Assembly (NCBI RefSeq): GCF_014645195.1
Contig: NZ_BMLK01000008.1
Coordinates: forward strand, 124,001 to 188,000
DNA length: 64,000 bases
Direction of reading: 5' to 3'
Source: Novosphingobium indicum
Lineage (GTDB): Bacteria; Pseudomonadota; Alphaproteobacteria; Sphingomonadales; Sphingomonadaceae
Of this stretch, positions 8,107-16,051 are shown one piece after another; within the stretch, counting starts at the first letter, position 1, and each line of letters starts with the position of its first letter. A program made the translations under genes and the position numbers. Under the pieces are notes generated by a model that did not search any database, had not been told where the DNA came from, and saw nothing but the letters and a program-made list of their open reading frames with translations.

Positions 8107-8490
8107 TCAGCCCCCGGCGGCGGGCAGACCGGCGATGGGGGCATCCGCGAACGGGGCGGGCGGGCCGTCGGGAAGCGAGGCGGAGCCGCTGTTTGCTGCG
8201 GGGGCTTCTTCGGGCGCCTCGGGCGGTTCCTCGTCGGGGCCGCTCTCGCCGGCATAGAAATCGGCGAGTGCGGCATCGCGCGCCTTGGCCCGCAGCGCGG
8301 CGGCATCATGTTCGGCCGCCTTGCGCGCGGCGGCCTGCTCGGCCGCCGTGGCCTTGGCCTCTGCCAGTTGCTTGGCAAGCTCCTCCTCGCGCGAGGAATC
8401 GCATGCGCCCAGCGCAAGGGCAGGGCTCAAGAGAAGGGCGATGCGCGCGACTTTACCAAACACCGGACGTACCTGAATTGCCAAAAACAC
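8107..8490 (-). CDS. Small putative lipoprotein with coiled-coil segment
   Basis: A 127-residue protein with a hydrophobic leader ending in LALGAC, a good lipobox, so the mature protein should be a lipid-anchored periplasmic or outer-membrane protein of about 100 residues starting at Cys. After it come a charged Ala-rich helix (EEELAKQLAEAKATAAEQAAARKAA pattern, likely coiled coil) and a Pro/Ala/Glu-rich disordered tail. No known domain. It follows the holin gene on the same strand with a 71-base gap. Confidence 0.65.
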   Translation of the reverse strand: MFLAIQVRPVFGKVARIALLLSPALALGACDSSREEELAKQLAEAKATAAEQAAARKAAEHDAAALRAKARDAALADFYAGESGPDEEPPEAPEEAPAANSGSASLPDGPPAPFADAPIAGLPAAGG

Positions 8491-8561
8491 GAGAGTTCAG
8501 GCGGTCTGGTTAATCGAAAAGGCTTATCGTTTTCTTAGTGCCGCGCTCGCGCGACGCTTCG

Positions 8562-8975
8562 TCAGCGGTCCGATCCCTTGGTCTTGCCCCACTGCCGCAT
8601 CGCCGAATAGCCGAGGTAGCCGGTGCCGAAGAGGGCATAGAGCGGCTCGGGGATGCCCGCGAGATAGTCCGTCATGCCCGAGGCGATGGCGCGTGCCGTG
8701 GCCGGACTGAAGGCGCCGATCAGGCCCATCGGCAGCGCCCAGAGGATCATGGCATACATGACATAGAGAAAGCTTGGCCGCGCGCGGCTGGTCCAGGGAT
8801 CGGGCGAACCCGCCTCGGCAACGATCGCGGAGAGGCTCGCTTCCAGCTTCTGGAGTTCCTGCGAGCCGCCCAGCTTGAGCAGTTCCAGCTTCGCCCGGTC
8901 CCGGGCTTCGGGATCGGGAATGACCTTGTCGATGATATGCGTGACGGGGCCGAGTATCGAATCGAGCAGCGGCAT
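8562..8975 (-). CDS. GTA-type 3TM holin family protein
   Basis: A 137-residue small membrane protein. It starts MPLLDSILGPV, has a charged central part including ARDRAKLELLKLGG, then hydrophobic segments near FLYVMYAMILWALPMGLIG and YLAGIPEPLYALFGTGYLGY. This matches the 'holin of 3TMs for gene-transfer release' family linked to gene transfer agents. No other GTA structural gene is nearby, so it is an orphan copy here. The ATG at 8975 was chosen because the protein then opens with the family's usual N-terminus; the frame runs further upstream toward tRNA-Pro(GGG). Confidence 0.75.
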   Translation of the reverse strand: MPLLDSILGPVTHIIDKVIPDPEARDRAKLELLKLGGSQELQKLEASLSAIVAEAGSPDPWTSRARPSFLYVMYAMILWALPMGLIGAFSPATARAIASGMTDYLAGIPEPLYALFGTGYLGYSAMRQWGKTKGSDR

Positions 8976-9092
8976 GGACGAGTCTCCCGCGTGAGGTGAT
9001 GACTCGTTCCCAGATAACCATATCGGTCGATGTAGGAAAACGGCGGCTCTCGTGCAGGAGCGCCGGGGTGTTTCGTGCTGTTCGGAGAAATT

Positions 9093-9169
9093 TGGTCGGG
9101 ACGAGAGGATTCGAACCTCCGACCCCCACACCCCCAGTGTGATGCGCTACCAGGCTGCGCTACGTCCCG
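9093..9169 (-). tRNA. tRNA-Pro (anticodon GGG)
   Basis: On the complementary strand a 77-nt cloverleaf with acceptor CGGGACG pairing with CGTCCCG, discriminator A and encoded CCA (9093-9095). The anticodon region ACTGGGGGTGT gives anticodon GGG, and the T-arm reads GGTTCGAATCC. It reads proline CCC/CCT codons and complements the TGG isoacceptor at 3321-3397. Confidence 0.94.
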
Positions 9170-9454
9170 ACCGGAGCCGCGGCCTATAGGCACCTCGTCG
9201 CGCTTAGGCAAGCGCTCCCGAAAAGAGTTTTGATCTTCGTCTTGTCGCGCCCCGCACAGGTGCGGTTAAGGCAGATGTCGCCAAGGGGCACCGGCTGGCC
9301 GCGCGTTGCCAGTGCCGCGCTTTGTTGCTAGTCGCCCGCATCCGGAAAGGTCGGGTGCACGGATTCCCGGCGAGATGTGCGGCATATCGGATGCCGCGTG
9401 TGAGTCGCCAGGCAAGCCGGTACCCGGTCGCACACGAGAAGGCCCCTCAGTTCA

Positions 9455-9790
9455 ATGAACACCTCGATCCTCAACCAGCTTGCCGCCGCCGGCCCGACCG
9501 GCGCGCCCCCGGCCTGGATTCAGTACATGCCGTTCGTCGCGATGGCGGTGATCTTCTGGTTCCTCATCCTGCGTCCGCAGATGAAGCAGCAGAAAGAACA
9601 CAAGGCGAAGCTCGCTGAGATGAAGAAGGGCGACGAGGTGCTCACCGGCGGCGGGTTCGTCGGCAAGGTGCTCAAGGTCGATGACAACTACGCCGAGATC
9701 GAACTGGCGCAGGGCGTCAAGGTCAAGGCCTTGAAGTCGACCATCGTCGATGTGATTCCGCCGGGCGGTGCGAAGCCCGCGAACGACTGA
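9455..9790 (+). CDS. yajC: Preprotein translocase accessory subunit YajC
   Basis: A 111-residue single-pass inner-membrane protein. One transmembrane segment (WIQYMPFVAMAVIFWFLIL) is followed by the conserved RPQMKQQKEHK motif and a small beta-rich cytosolic domain. YajC joins SecD-SecF to form the accessory complex of the SecYEG channel. It is the first gene of a yajC-secD-secF operon; 72 bases separate it from secD and include a dyad (9815-9841). The 285 bases upstream (9170-9454) show no gene. Confidence 0.97.
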   Translation: MNTSILNQLAAAGPTGAPPAWIQYMPFVAMAVIFWFLILRPQMKQQKEHKAKLAEMKKGDEVLTGGGFVGKVLKVDDNYAEIELAQGVKVKALKSTIVDVIPPGGAKPAND

Positions 9791-9862
9791 GGTCTCGCGA
9801 ATTCGCGGATTTTCCGGGGCCGTCCCATGTAAGGGGCCCCGAATGGAGAGAAGCCACAGGCA

Positions 9863-11476
9863 ATGCTCGAATTTCCCACCTGGAAGAAGGTCTGGTTCTG
9901 GGGGCTGACACTGGTCATCGCCGCCGCCGCGCTGCCTTCCCTGTTCAACGTCGCCAATTTTCCCTGGCCCAGGTTCCTGCCCGATCCGGAGATCAACCTC
10001 GGCCTCGACCTGGCCGGCGGTAGCCACATCCTGCTCGAGGCCGATGAAAGCCAGGTCGAGCAGCAGCGTCTGGAAAACATGGAAGAGTCGGTTCGTGGTC
10101 GGCTGAGGCTGGCCGAACCGCGTATCCGCATCGGCGACATTTCCAGTGCCAACGGCCGTCTCTCTTTCATGCTCAAGGACCCCTCGCAGGTCGATGCCGC
10201 GCGCGACGAGATCCTGCCGCTGACGACCGGCGCGGGCCTCACCGGCCAGCGCGACTGGGACATCCGCGTCGAGGACGGCAGCCGTTTCGTGCTGACGCCG
10301 ACCCGTGAAGGTCTCGATCAGGCGGTTTCCAATGCCATGGACTCGGCCATTGAAGTCGTGCGCAAGCGTATCGACGCGCTGGGCACGCGCGAGCCGACGA
10401 TCATCCGCCAGGGCGAGAACCGCATCGTCGTGCAGGTTCCCGGCCTCGACGATCCGCAGGCGCTCAAGAGCCTGCTGGGCCAGACCGCCAAGCTCGAATT
10501 CAAGCTCGTCGACGAAAGCGCGACGCCGAGCGACGTGGCACAAGGCATCGCACCTCCGGGTGACGAGATTGTCCCCTGGGCCGATCCCAGCTCGCCCGGT
10601 GCCGGCGGTGTTCCCGTGATCGCGGTGAAGCGTCTGGGCGGCATCAAGGGCGATCAGCTCACCAACGCCAAGCAGTCCTTCGATCAGCAGAACAACTCGC
10701 CTGTCGTTTCGATCACCTTCGACCAGACCGGCGGCGCCAAGTTCGCCAAGCTGACCAGCGAGAACGTCAACAAGCGCTTTGCCATCATTCTCGACGGCAA
10801 GGTGCTTTCGGCGCCCAGCATCAATGAGCCGATCCTGGGCGGCAGCGCTCAGATCTCCGGCAGCTTTTCGGTGCAGTCGGCCACGCAGCTCGCCATTTCG
10901 CTGCGGTCGGGCGCGCTTCCGGTAGACCTGACCGTTGTCGAGGAACGCACTGTCGGACCTGACCTCGGTGCCGACTCGATCCGCAAGGGCCTGATCGCCA
11001 TGGGGATCGGCTCGCTGCTCGTCGTCTTGTTGATGATGCTCACGTACGGGCGTTTCGGGGTCTACGCGACCATCGCGCTCGTCTTCAACGTCCTGATGAT
11101 CCTCGGCATTATGGCGGTCATGGGCACGACCCTGACGCTCCCCGGTATCGCCGGTTTCGTGCTGACCATCGGCGCTGCGGTGGACGCCAACGTGCTGATC
11201 TACGAGCGCATGCGCGAGGAGCGAAAGAAGGGGCGGCGTGTGATCGCGGCGGTCGAGAACGGCTACAAGGAAGCCAGCCGCGCCATCTACGACGCCAACA
11301 TCACCAACTTCATCGCGGGCGTCCTGCTGTTTGCCTTCGGCTCGGGTCCGGTGCGCGGTTTCGCCGTGGTTCTCATCATCGGCCTGTTCACCTCGGTCTT
11401 CACCGGCGTGATGCTGACGCGCATGTGGGTCGCCAACTGGCTGCGCAAGGCGCGGCCGACCGAACTGAACGTTTAA
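9863..11476 (+). CDS. secD: Protein translocase subunit SecD
   Basis: A 537-residue inner-membrane protein that uses the proton gradient to help pull exported proteins through SecYEG. It has an N-terminal membrane segment, the D1 motif GLDLAGGSHILLE, a large periplasmic P1 region, and a C-terminal block of five predicted membrane helices including the conserved GAAVDANVLIYERMREE motif. Length is typical for alphaproteobacteria. It ends 12 bases before secF and is surely co-transcribed with it. Confidence 0.98.
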   Translation: MLEFPTWKKVWFWGLTLVIAAAALPSLFNVANFPWPRFLPDPEINLGLDLAGGSHILLEADESQVEQQRLENMEESVRGRLRLAEPRIRIGDISSANGRLSFMLKDPSQVDAARDEILPLTTGAGLTGQRDWDIRVEDGSRFVLTPTREGLDQAVSNAMDSAIEVVRKRIDALGTREPTIIRQGENRIVVQVPGLDDPQALKSLLGQTAKLEFKLVDESATPSDVAQGIAPPGDEIVPWADPSSPGAGGVPVIAVKRLGGIKGDQLTNAKQSFDQQNNSPVVSITFDQTGGAKFAKLTSENVNKRFAIILDGKVLSAPSINEPILGGSAQISGSFSVQSATQLAISLRSGALPVDLTVVEERTVGPDLGADSIRKGLIAMGIGSLLVVLLMMLTYGRFGVYATIALVFNVLMILGIMAVMGTTLTLPGIAGFVLTIGAAVDANVLIYERMREERKKGRRVIAAVENGYKEASRAIYDANITNFIAGVLLFAFGSGPVRGFAVVLIIGLFTSVFTGVMLTRMWVANWLRKARPTELNV

Positions 11477-11488
11477 GGGACTGCGATC

Positions 11489-12475
11489 ATGCGTCTTCTC
11501 AAGCTTGTCCCCGACGACACGAACATCAAGTTCCTGCGCTGGCGGGTGCCGTTCTACGTGGTCAGCATCATCCTGATTGCCGCGAGCTGGGGCCTGATCC
11601 TCACCAAGGGCCTGAACTACGGCGTCGACTTCGCCGGCGGTCAGGAAATCGAGGCGACTTTCACCAAGCAGACCGAAGCGCCCGTCGCGGCGCTGCGCGA
11701 TCAGGTGGGTAAACTCGGTTACGGCGATCCGGTGATCCAGCGTTTCGGCGCGCCCAACGAGGTCTCGATCCGCACCAAGCTGCCGGAAAGCGCCGAGGGT
11801 AACCCCGGCGCGGCCGAGGCAATCTCCAAGCAGGTGATTGGCGCGATCCGCGACAACAATCCGGATGTGCGCATCGAAAGCGTCAGTACCGTGTCGGGCA
11901 AGGTCTCGGGCGAATTCCGCCAGACCGCGCTCTATGCACTGGGCGCGGCGATGCTGGCGATCTCGATCTACATCTGGGTGCGCTTCGAATGGCAGTTCGG
12001 CGTGGGTGCGCTCTTCGCGCTGTTCCACGACGTGTCGCTGACGCTGGGCATGTTCGCGCTGCTCCAGCTCGAATTCAGCCTGCAGATCATCGCCGCCATT
12101 CTCGCGATCATCGGCTACTCGCTGAACGATACGATTGTCGTCTACGACCGTATCCGCGAGGACCTGAAGAAATACCGCAAGATGCCGCTGCCCGAGCTGC
12201 TCGACATGTCGGTGAACGAGACGCTGGCGCGTACGGTGATGACGTCGGCGACGCTGCTGGTGGCGCTGATCCCGCTGCTGGTCTTTGGGCCGGAAAGCCT
12301 GTTCGGATTGACCGCGGCCATCGTGCTGGGCATCTTCGTGGGTACTTACAGCTCGATCTACATGGCGGCCCCTATCCTGATCTGGCTGGGCGTGAGCGGA
12401 AGCAGCTTCGTGCCCACCGAATCGGCGGTGGACCGTCAGGAAAGGCTGGCGCGGGAGCGCAGCGCGAAGCCGTAA
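11489..12475 (+). CDS. secF: Protein translocase subunit SecF
   Basis: A 328-residue partner of SecD. It carries the N-terminal motif GLNYGVDFAGGQEIEA after the first membrane helix, a small periplasmic domain, and the C-terminal helices with IIGYSLNDTIVVYDRIREDLKKY, the SecF counterpart of the SecD membrane motif. The length and order (yajC-secD-secF) are standard. A SecD-SecF fusion, seen in some bacteria, is not present here. Confidence 0.98.
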   Translation: MRLLKLVPDDTNIKFLRWRVPFYVVSIILIAASWGLILTKGLNYGVDFAGGQEIEATFTKQTEAPVAALRDQVGKLGYGDPVIQRFGAPNEVSIRTKLPESAEGNPGAAEAISKQVIGAIRDNNPDVRIESVSTVSGKVSGEFRQTALYALGAAMLAISIYIWVRFEWQFGVGALFALFHDVSLTLGMFALLQLEFSLQIIAAILAIIGYSLNDTIVVYDRIREDLKKYRKMPLPELLDMSVNETLARTVMTSATLLVALIPLLVFGPESLFGLTAAIVLGIFVGTYSSIYMAAPILIWLGVSGSSFVPTESAVDRQERLARERSAKP

Positions 12476-12531
12476 CCCGGTTCCGCTCCTCGCCCGCCGC
12501 CGACCAGCGAGCGGGATGAAGGAGAGGGACG

Positions 12532-13317
12532 ATGGCAAAGGTTCTGGTGGTCGAGCCGGAGAAGGCGGCGGAAGCATCCATGCCGGCGGGAATGCGCGGG
12601 CAGGGCAAGGTCTTCGCCGCCGTCACGGCGGACCGCTTTCCGCTGGAACTGCACCGTTTCGAACTGGAGCCCGGCGAGCGCGTGGCGATCGGCCCGCGCG
12701 AGGCCGATACGGTACTTTACGTCGTGAGCGGCGGCATCGGCGCGGGCGGGTGTTCGCTGCCCATCGGATCGAGCGTCATCGTCGAACGCGGCGCCAACGA
12801 GACTGTTCAGGCCGGGTTTGACGGCGCTGTCGTTCTGGCTTTCGCCGGAACCCGCGCGGGGCGGGGCGAGGGCGGTCATGTCCACCTGCTGCCCCGGTCG
12901 CGCGTCCCAGCCTGCAAGCGCATGAGCGAGCAGAGCGACACTGGCGGCGCCATCCACGCCGACTCGGATTGCCCGAGCTGCGAAGTGTGGCTGCACGAGA
13001 ACCATTTCAGCGGTGCCGAGCCGCCGACCCCGGAAGAAGCCGCCAAGGGTGTCCATTCGCATAGCGAGGACGAGATCATCGTCGTGCTGGATGGGTCTAT
13101 GCGGCTGGGCGGCAAGCTGGTCGGCCCGGGTACGGCGCTCGCGATTGCCGCGGATACCCTCTACAGCTTTACGCCGGGGCCCGAAGGCCTCTCCTTCGTC
13201 AACTTTCGCGCGCACCGGCCGGGCGACATCCGCTTTGTCGAGGGGCCGTCCATGAGCGAGACGGGAATCTGGCGCGAGATTCTGCCAAGGCCGGAATATC
13301 TCGAGCCCTTGGCTTAG
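12532..13317 (+). CDS. Two-cupin-domain hypothetical protein
   Basis: A 261-residue protein with two cupin-like barrels. The C-terminal barrel has the clearer metal-binding pattern, HSHSEDEIIVVLDGSMRLGG; the N-terminal one (residues about 30-110) has lost most His ligands. Between them is HADSDCPSCEVWLHENHF, with a Cys-x-x-Cys pair that could bind metal or be redox-active. Cupins range from dioxygenases to sugar-binding proteins, so no reaction is assigned. It lies 56 bases after secF with GGAG-type spacing (AGGAGAGGG) before its ATG. Confidence 0.7.
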   Translation: MAKVLVVEPEKAAEASMPAGMRGQGKVFAAVTADRFPLELHRFELEPGERVAIGPREADTVLYVVSGGIGAGGCSLPIGSSVIVERGANETVQAGFDGAVVLAFAGTRAGRGEGGHVHLLPRSRVPACKRMSEQSDTGGAIHADSDCPSCEVWLHENHFSGAEPPTPEEAAKGVHSHSEDEIIVVLDGSMRLGGKLVGPGTALAIAADTLYSFTPGPEGLSFVNFRAHRPGDIRFVEGPSMSETGIWREILPRPEYLEPLA

Positions 13318-13381
13318 GTCCGTCCATCCGGTTCATGTGAACCTAAACTCCACGAACGGAATGGACTGACGGAAAAAGGGT

Positions 13382-14605
13382 CTAGGCCTGCATCAGTTCT
13401 TGGTTACCGGCGATGGGCTTGCCTTCGAGCACATCGCGCCAGAAGTGCACGATATTGCTGGCATTGAGACCCCAGCTGAACCGGCTGGCGTTTTCGGCGA
13501 CATCCTCCTGGCTCGGCGGGTTCGCGAGCAATTCGCGTACGGCGGCCGCAATACCTTCGGGGGTGCGCGGGACGATGCGTCCGGCGCTGTCGTCCTTCAC
13601 GATTTCGCGGGCGCCGCCGATGTCGGGAATGACGATGGGGGTGCCGCAGGCAAGGCCTTCCACCCACACATTGGCGAGCCCTTCACTGGCAGAGGGCAGC
13701 ACCAGCACATCGGCAGCGCAGAGCAGGTGCGGTAGGACCTCGTGGTCGACCAGACCGAGGAAGTGGACGCGGTCCGCAACGCCGAGGCGCTTGGCCATCG
13801 CTTTCAGCGCCGCTTCATCGTCGCCTGCACCAGCGAAAGCGAGCCGGGCCTCGGGGACCAGCTTGAGCGCCTCGATCACCAGCCGCTGGCCCTTGCGGGG
13901 TATCAGCGCGCCGGGTGTGACCAGCAGCGGGCCCTCTGACCAGATGCCGAGGTTGGGCATGGCCGACACGAGCGCGCGGGCTGCGCCGCGTTCCACCGGG
14001 TGGAATTTTTCGCGGTCGAGTCCGGTGTAGTGCACGCCGATGCGCTCGGCGGGCATGCCGAGCGCGATCATGTCTTCGCGCAGGGCAAGGCTGACGGCGA
14101 GCAGACCGGCGGCCTGACTTGCCGCCTCCTTCATCTGCGCTAGGGCACTGGGGCGTTTCCCCCAGAAGTGGATATCCGCCCCGCGCGACTTGATGGTCAG
14201 CGGCAGGTTCAAGTCGCGCGCAACCTTCGCGGCTGCCGGCCCGTCGGGAAAGAAGAACTGCGCGTCGATCAGATCGAACGGCTTTTCCGCGTGCAGTTTT
14301 CGCGCGAGCGGCAGCACCGCATCGGCAATACGGCCGGGGTTCGAATCGCCGCCGATCTTGGGGATGAGCGTGAAGCGCGGGTAGTGAACCTTGAGCCCCA
14401 CGGCATCGCTCATTTCGGGCACGTTCTTCAGCCGGGCGTAGTTCGACCGCATCGACAGCGGCCAGGGCGGCATTCCGATGGGGCTGATCATCGTCAGGTC
14501 GACATCATCGCGCGCCACGACGGCACGCATCTGATTGCCGACGAAAACGCCGAACGAAGGCTTCACCGGATTCGGGAAGAGCGTGGAAATCGAAAGGATC
14601 CGCAT
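13382..14605 (-). CDS. Glycosyltransferase family 4 protein
   Basis: A 407-residue GT-B glycosyltransferase. The N-terminal domain opens MRILSISTLFPN with an FGVFVGNQ acceptor-side segment; the C-terminal nucleotide-sugar domain has PGALIPRKGQRLVIEAL, and the donor-binding EGLANVWVEGLACGTPIV motif. Such enzymes transfer a sugar from a nucleotide donor to a lipid or glycan acceptor, usually in surface polysaccharide synthesis. No other polysaccharide genes flank it, so acceptor and product are unknown. It converges on the cupin gene. Confidence 0.88.
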   Translation of the reverse strand: MRILSISTLFPNPVKPSFGVFVGNQMRAVVARDDVDLTMISPIGMPPWPLSMRSNYARLKNVPEMSDAVGLKVHYPRFTLIPKIGGDSNPGRIADAVLPLARKLHAEKPFDLIDAQFFFPDGPAAAKVARDLNLPLTIKSRGADIHFWGKRPSALAQMKEAASQAAGLLAVSLALREDMIALGMPAERIGVHYTGLDREKFHPVERGAARALVSAMPNLGIWSEGPLLVTPGALIPRKGQRLVIEALKLVPEARLAFAGAGDDEAALKAMAKRLGVADRVHFLGLVDHEVLPHLLCAADVLVLPSASEGLANVWVEGLACGTPIVIPDIGGAREIVKDDSAGRIVPRTPEGIAAAVRELLANPPSQEDVAENASRFSWGLNASNIVHFWRDVLEGKPIAGNQELMQA

Positions 14606-14630
14606 GGGTTGGTGCCGTTGCTAACGCGCC

Positions 14631-15203
14631 TTACAGCTTTCTGACAAGCATTTCGGCAACGGCCAGCCATGCAGGATGTTCCACCACCACTTGCCGCTGC
14701 CCGCTGGAAGGAGGCAGAAGCGCGACGCGGTCCTTGTCGAGATCGATCAACCGGCCGAAGGAAAAGCGGCCTCCCGGGCGCGGTGCAAGCACGTCGCGGT
14801 TCATCAGCTTGCTCGATTCTGCGGGCTCGTGTTGCCGCAGCCAGACCTGATCACCACTGCGGTATTCGCCGCAGGAGGCTTCCACCACCAGTACCAGCCA
14901 GGGGGTGTCGGCGGAAAGCGCATTGGGCAGAATCGGTTCGACCTGATGGCGCGCCGCTTCGGCGCCCTGTTCGCCGAGCACCGCGACGATCCGGGGCGGC
15001 TCGCTGTCCTCGCTGCGTAGCAGCACTTCGGGCTCTACTTTCAGCGCGGCGGCAATGCGGTTCATCCACGTCAGCGACAGATTGCGCATACCGGTTTCGA
15101 GCCGTCCGATCGTCTGCGCCGTCGTGGGGGGATCGCAGGTTGCCGCGACGTCGGCCAGCGTGAGGCCTTTCTGGCGGCGGATGTCGCGGATGCGGTTGAT
15201 CAT
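14631..15203 (-). CDS. XRE-family transcriptional regulator with S24-like C-terminus
   Basis: A 190-residue protein with an N-terminal helix-turn-helix (RIRDIRRQKGLTLADVAATC, then TIGRLETGMRNLS and a hydrophobic helix) typical of Cro/CI-like regulators. The C-terminal half, with VLVVEASCGEYRSGDQVWLRQ, resembles the S24/LexA-type fold seen in phage repressors, but I cannot identify the Ser-Lys catalytic pair, so autoproteolysis is uncertain. It diverges from the DUF6456 gene at 15292 with an 88-base gap that may hold a shared promoter. Confidence 0.82.
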   Translation of the reverse strand: MINRIRDIRRQKGLTLADVAATCDPPTTAQTIGRLETGMRNLSLTWMNRIAAALKVEPEVLLRSEDSEPPRIVAVLGEQGAEAARHQVEPILPNALSADTPWLVLVVEASCGEYRSGDQVWLRQHEPAESSKLMNRDVLAPRPGGRFSFGRLIDLDKDRVALLPPSSGQRQVVVEHPAWLAVAEMLVRKL

Positions 15204-15291
15204 CGTGCATGCCCCTTAACCGATATGGTTTCCAGCTTTCCTACAAATGGGCCGGTCTGGCAAGTTTGGCCTTCACTTTCAGGAGCCAGCC

Positions 15292-15765
15292 ATGAAGCGA
15301 GAACTCGTCGAACGCGAACTGACCAGCGAGGGCCCGGCGCGGTGTAGGCCGCGAAAGGGTCGGCGCAGCGCGACGGTGAATGTCGCAGAATCCCCGCTCA
15401 CGTGGCTGCATGCGCGTGGCCACCTTACCGATCGGCAACTGGCGGCGGGGGAGCAGTTGCGCGCCGACTGGGAGCGCGCGGCGCTTGCCCCGCGTGTCAC
15501 TATGCGCTGGGATCCGGTGCGGGTCTCGGGCGGACGGGATGCCGATCTGTCGCCGGCCGAGCGGCAAGTGGCCGCCAAGGCGCGGTTCGATGGCGCGATT
15601 GCCAAAGCGGGGCCGGGCCTCTCGGACATCCTCTGGCGTGTGGCTTGCGCCGGGGAGGGGGTGCCTGTGGCCGAGAAGGCGCTGGGTTGGCCGGTGCGCA
15701 GCGGAAAGCTGGTGCTGGGGCTGGCGCTGGACCGGGTGGCCGCATTCTACCGGCTACCGGGGTAG
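15292..15765 (+). CDS. DUF6456 domain-containing protein
   Basis: A 157-residue protein with ESPLTWLHARGHLTDRQLAAGE, the entry motif of DUF6456, and a C-terminal helical part (SDILWRVACAGEGVPVAEKALGWP, then LVLGLALDRVAAFY) resembling a helix-turn-helix. The family is common in alphaproteobacteria and considered DNA-binding, but its role is undefined. AGGAGCC lies seven bases before the chosen ATG; an upstream start at 15247 has no such site. It is divergent from the XRE regulator. Confidence 0.8.
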   Translation: MKRELVERELTSEGPARCRPRKGRRSATVNVAESPLTWLHARGHLTDRQLAAGEQLRADWERAALAPRVTMRWDPVRVSGGRDADLSPAERQVAAKARFDGAIAKAGPGLSDILWRVACAGEGVPVAEKALGWPVRSGKLVLGLALDRVAAFYRLPG

Positions 15766-15793
15766 GGGGAGACATGTTGCCAAGTGGCCCTTT

Positions 15794-15866
15794 CCGTTCG
15801 TGTCGAGCGAAGTCGAGACACGGTAGCGCGGACCTGACGTGTCTCGACTTCGCTCGACACGAACGG
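15794..15866. repeat. 29-bp perfect inverted repeat
   Basis: Arms 15794-15822 and 15838-15866 are exact reverse complements, separated by 15 bases. The core TGTCGAGCGAAGTCGAGACA is a type of dispersed palindrome I recognise from sphingomonad genomes. It lies in the gap between two convergent genes and could form a strong hairpin in either transcript. Confidence 0.85.
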
Positions 15867-15985
15867 TGGGGTTGGGGTGCCGTGCAAAGTGACACTTCAA
15901 CCCACAAGGTTACACATGCAGGCCAAGATGACACTTCTTCCCCTGGACACTGTAAACCGTGTCAACCGGGTGTCACCTTGCGCAT

Positions 15986-16050
15986 CCTTCGACAGGCTCA
16001 GGATGAGCGGGGCATCATGCGCACTCCGCTCACCCTGAGCCTGTCGAAGG
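15986..16050. repeat. 25-bp inverted repeat after the ABC-F gene
   Basis: Arms 15986-16010 and 16026-16050 match with one mismatch around a 15-base loop. The core CCTTCGACAGGCTCAGG is a familiar dispersed repeat of sphingomonads and other alphaproteobacteria. It ends one base before the ABC-F stop codon, so it could serve as that gene's transcript end. Confidence 0.8.
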
Positions 16051-16051
16051 G

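Noticed and set aside
9796..9807. CGCGAATTCGCG palindrome after yajC
   Set aside because: A 12-bp palindrome in GC-rich DNA can arise by chance; there is no adjacent motif giving it a role.
9452..12577. Very long open frame on the minus strand opposite yajC-secD-secF
   Set aside because: It mirrors three well-defined genes in GC-rich DNA; its translation is low-complexity (Arg/His/Gln-rich) and shows no domain.
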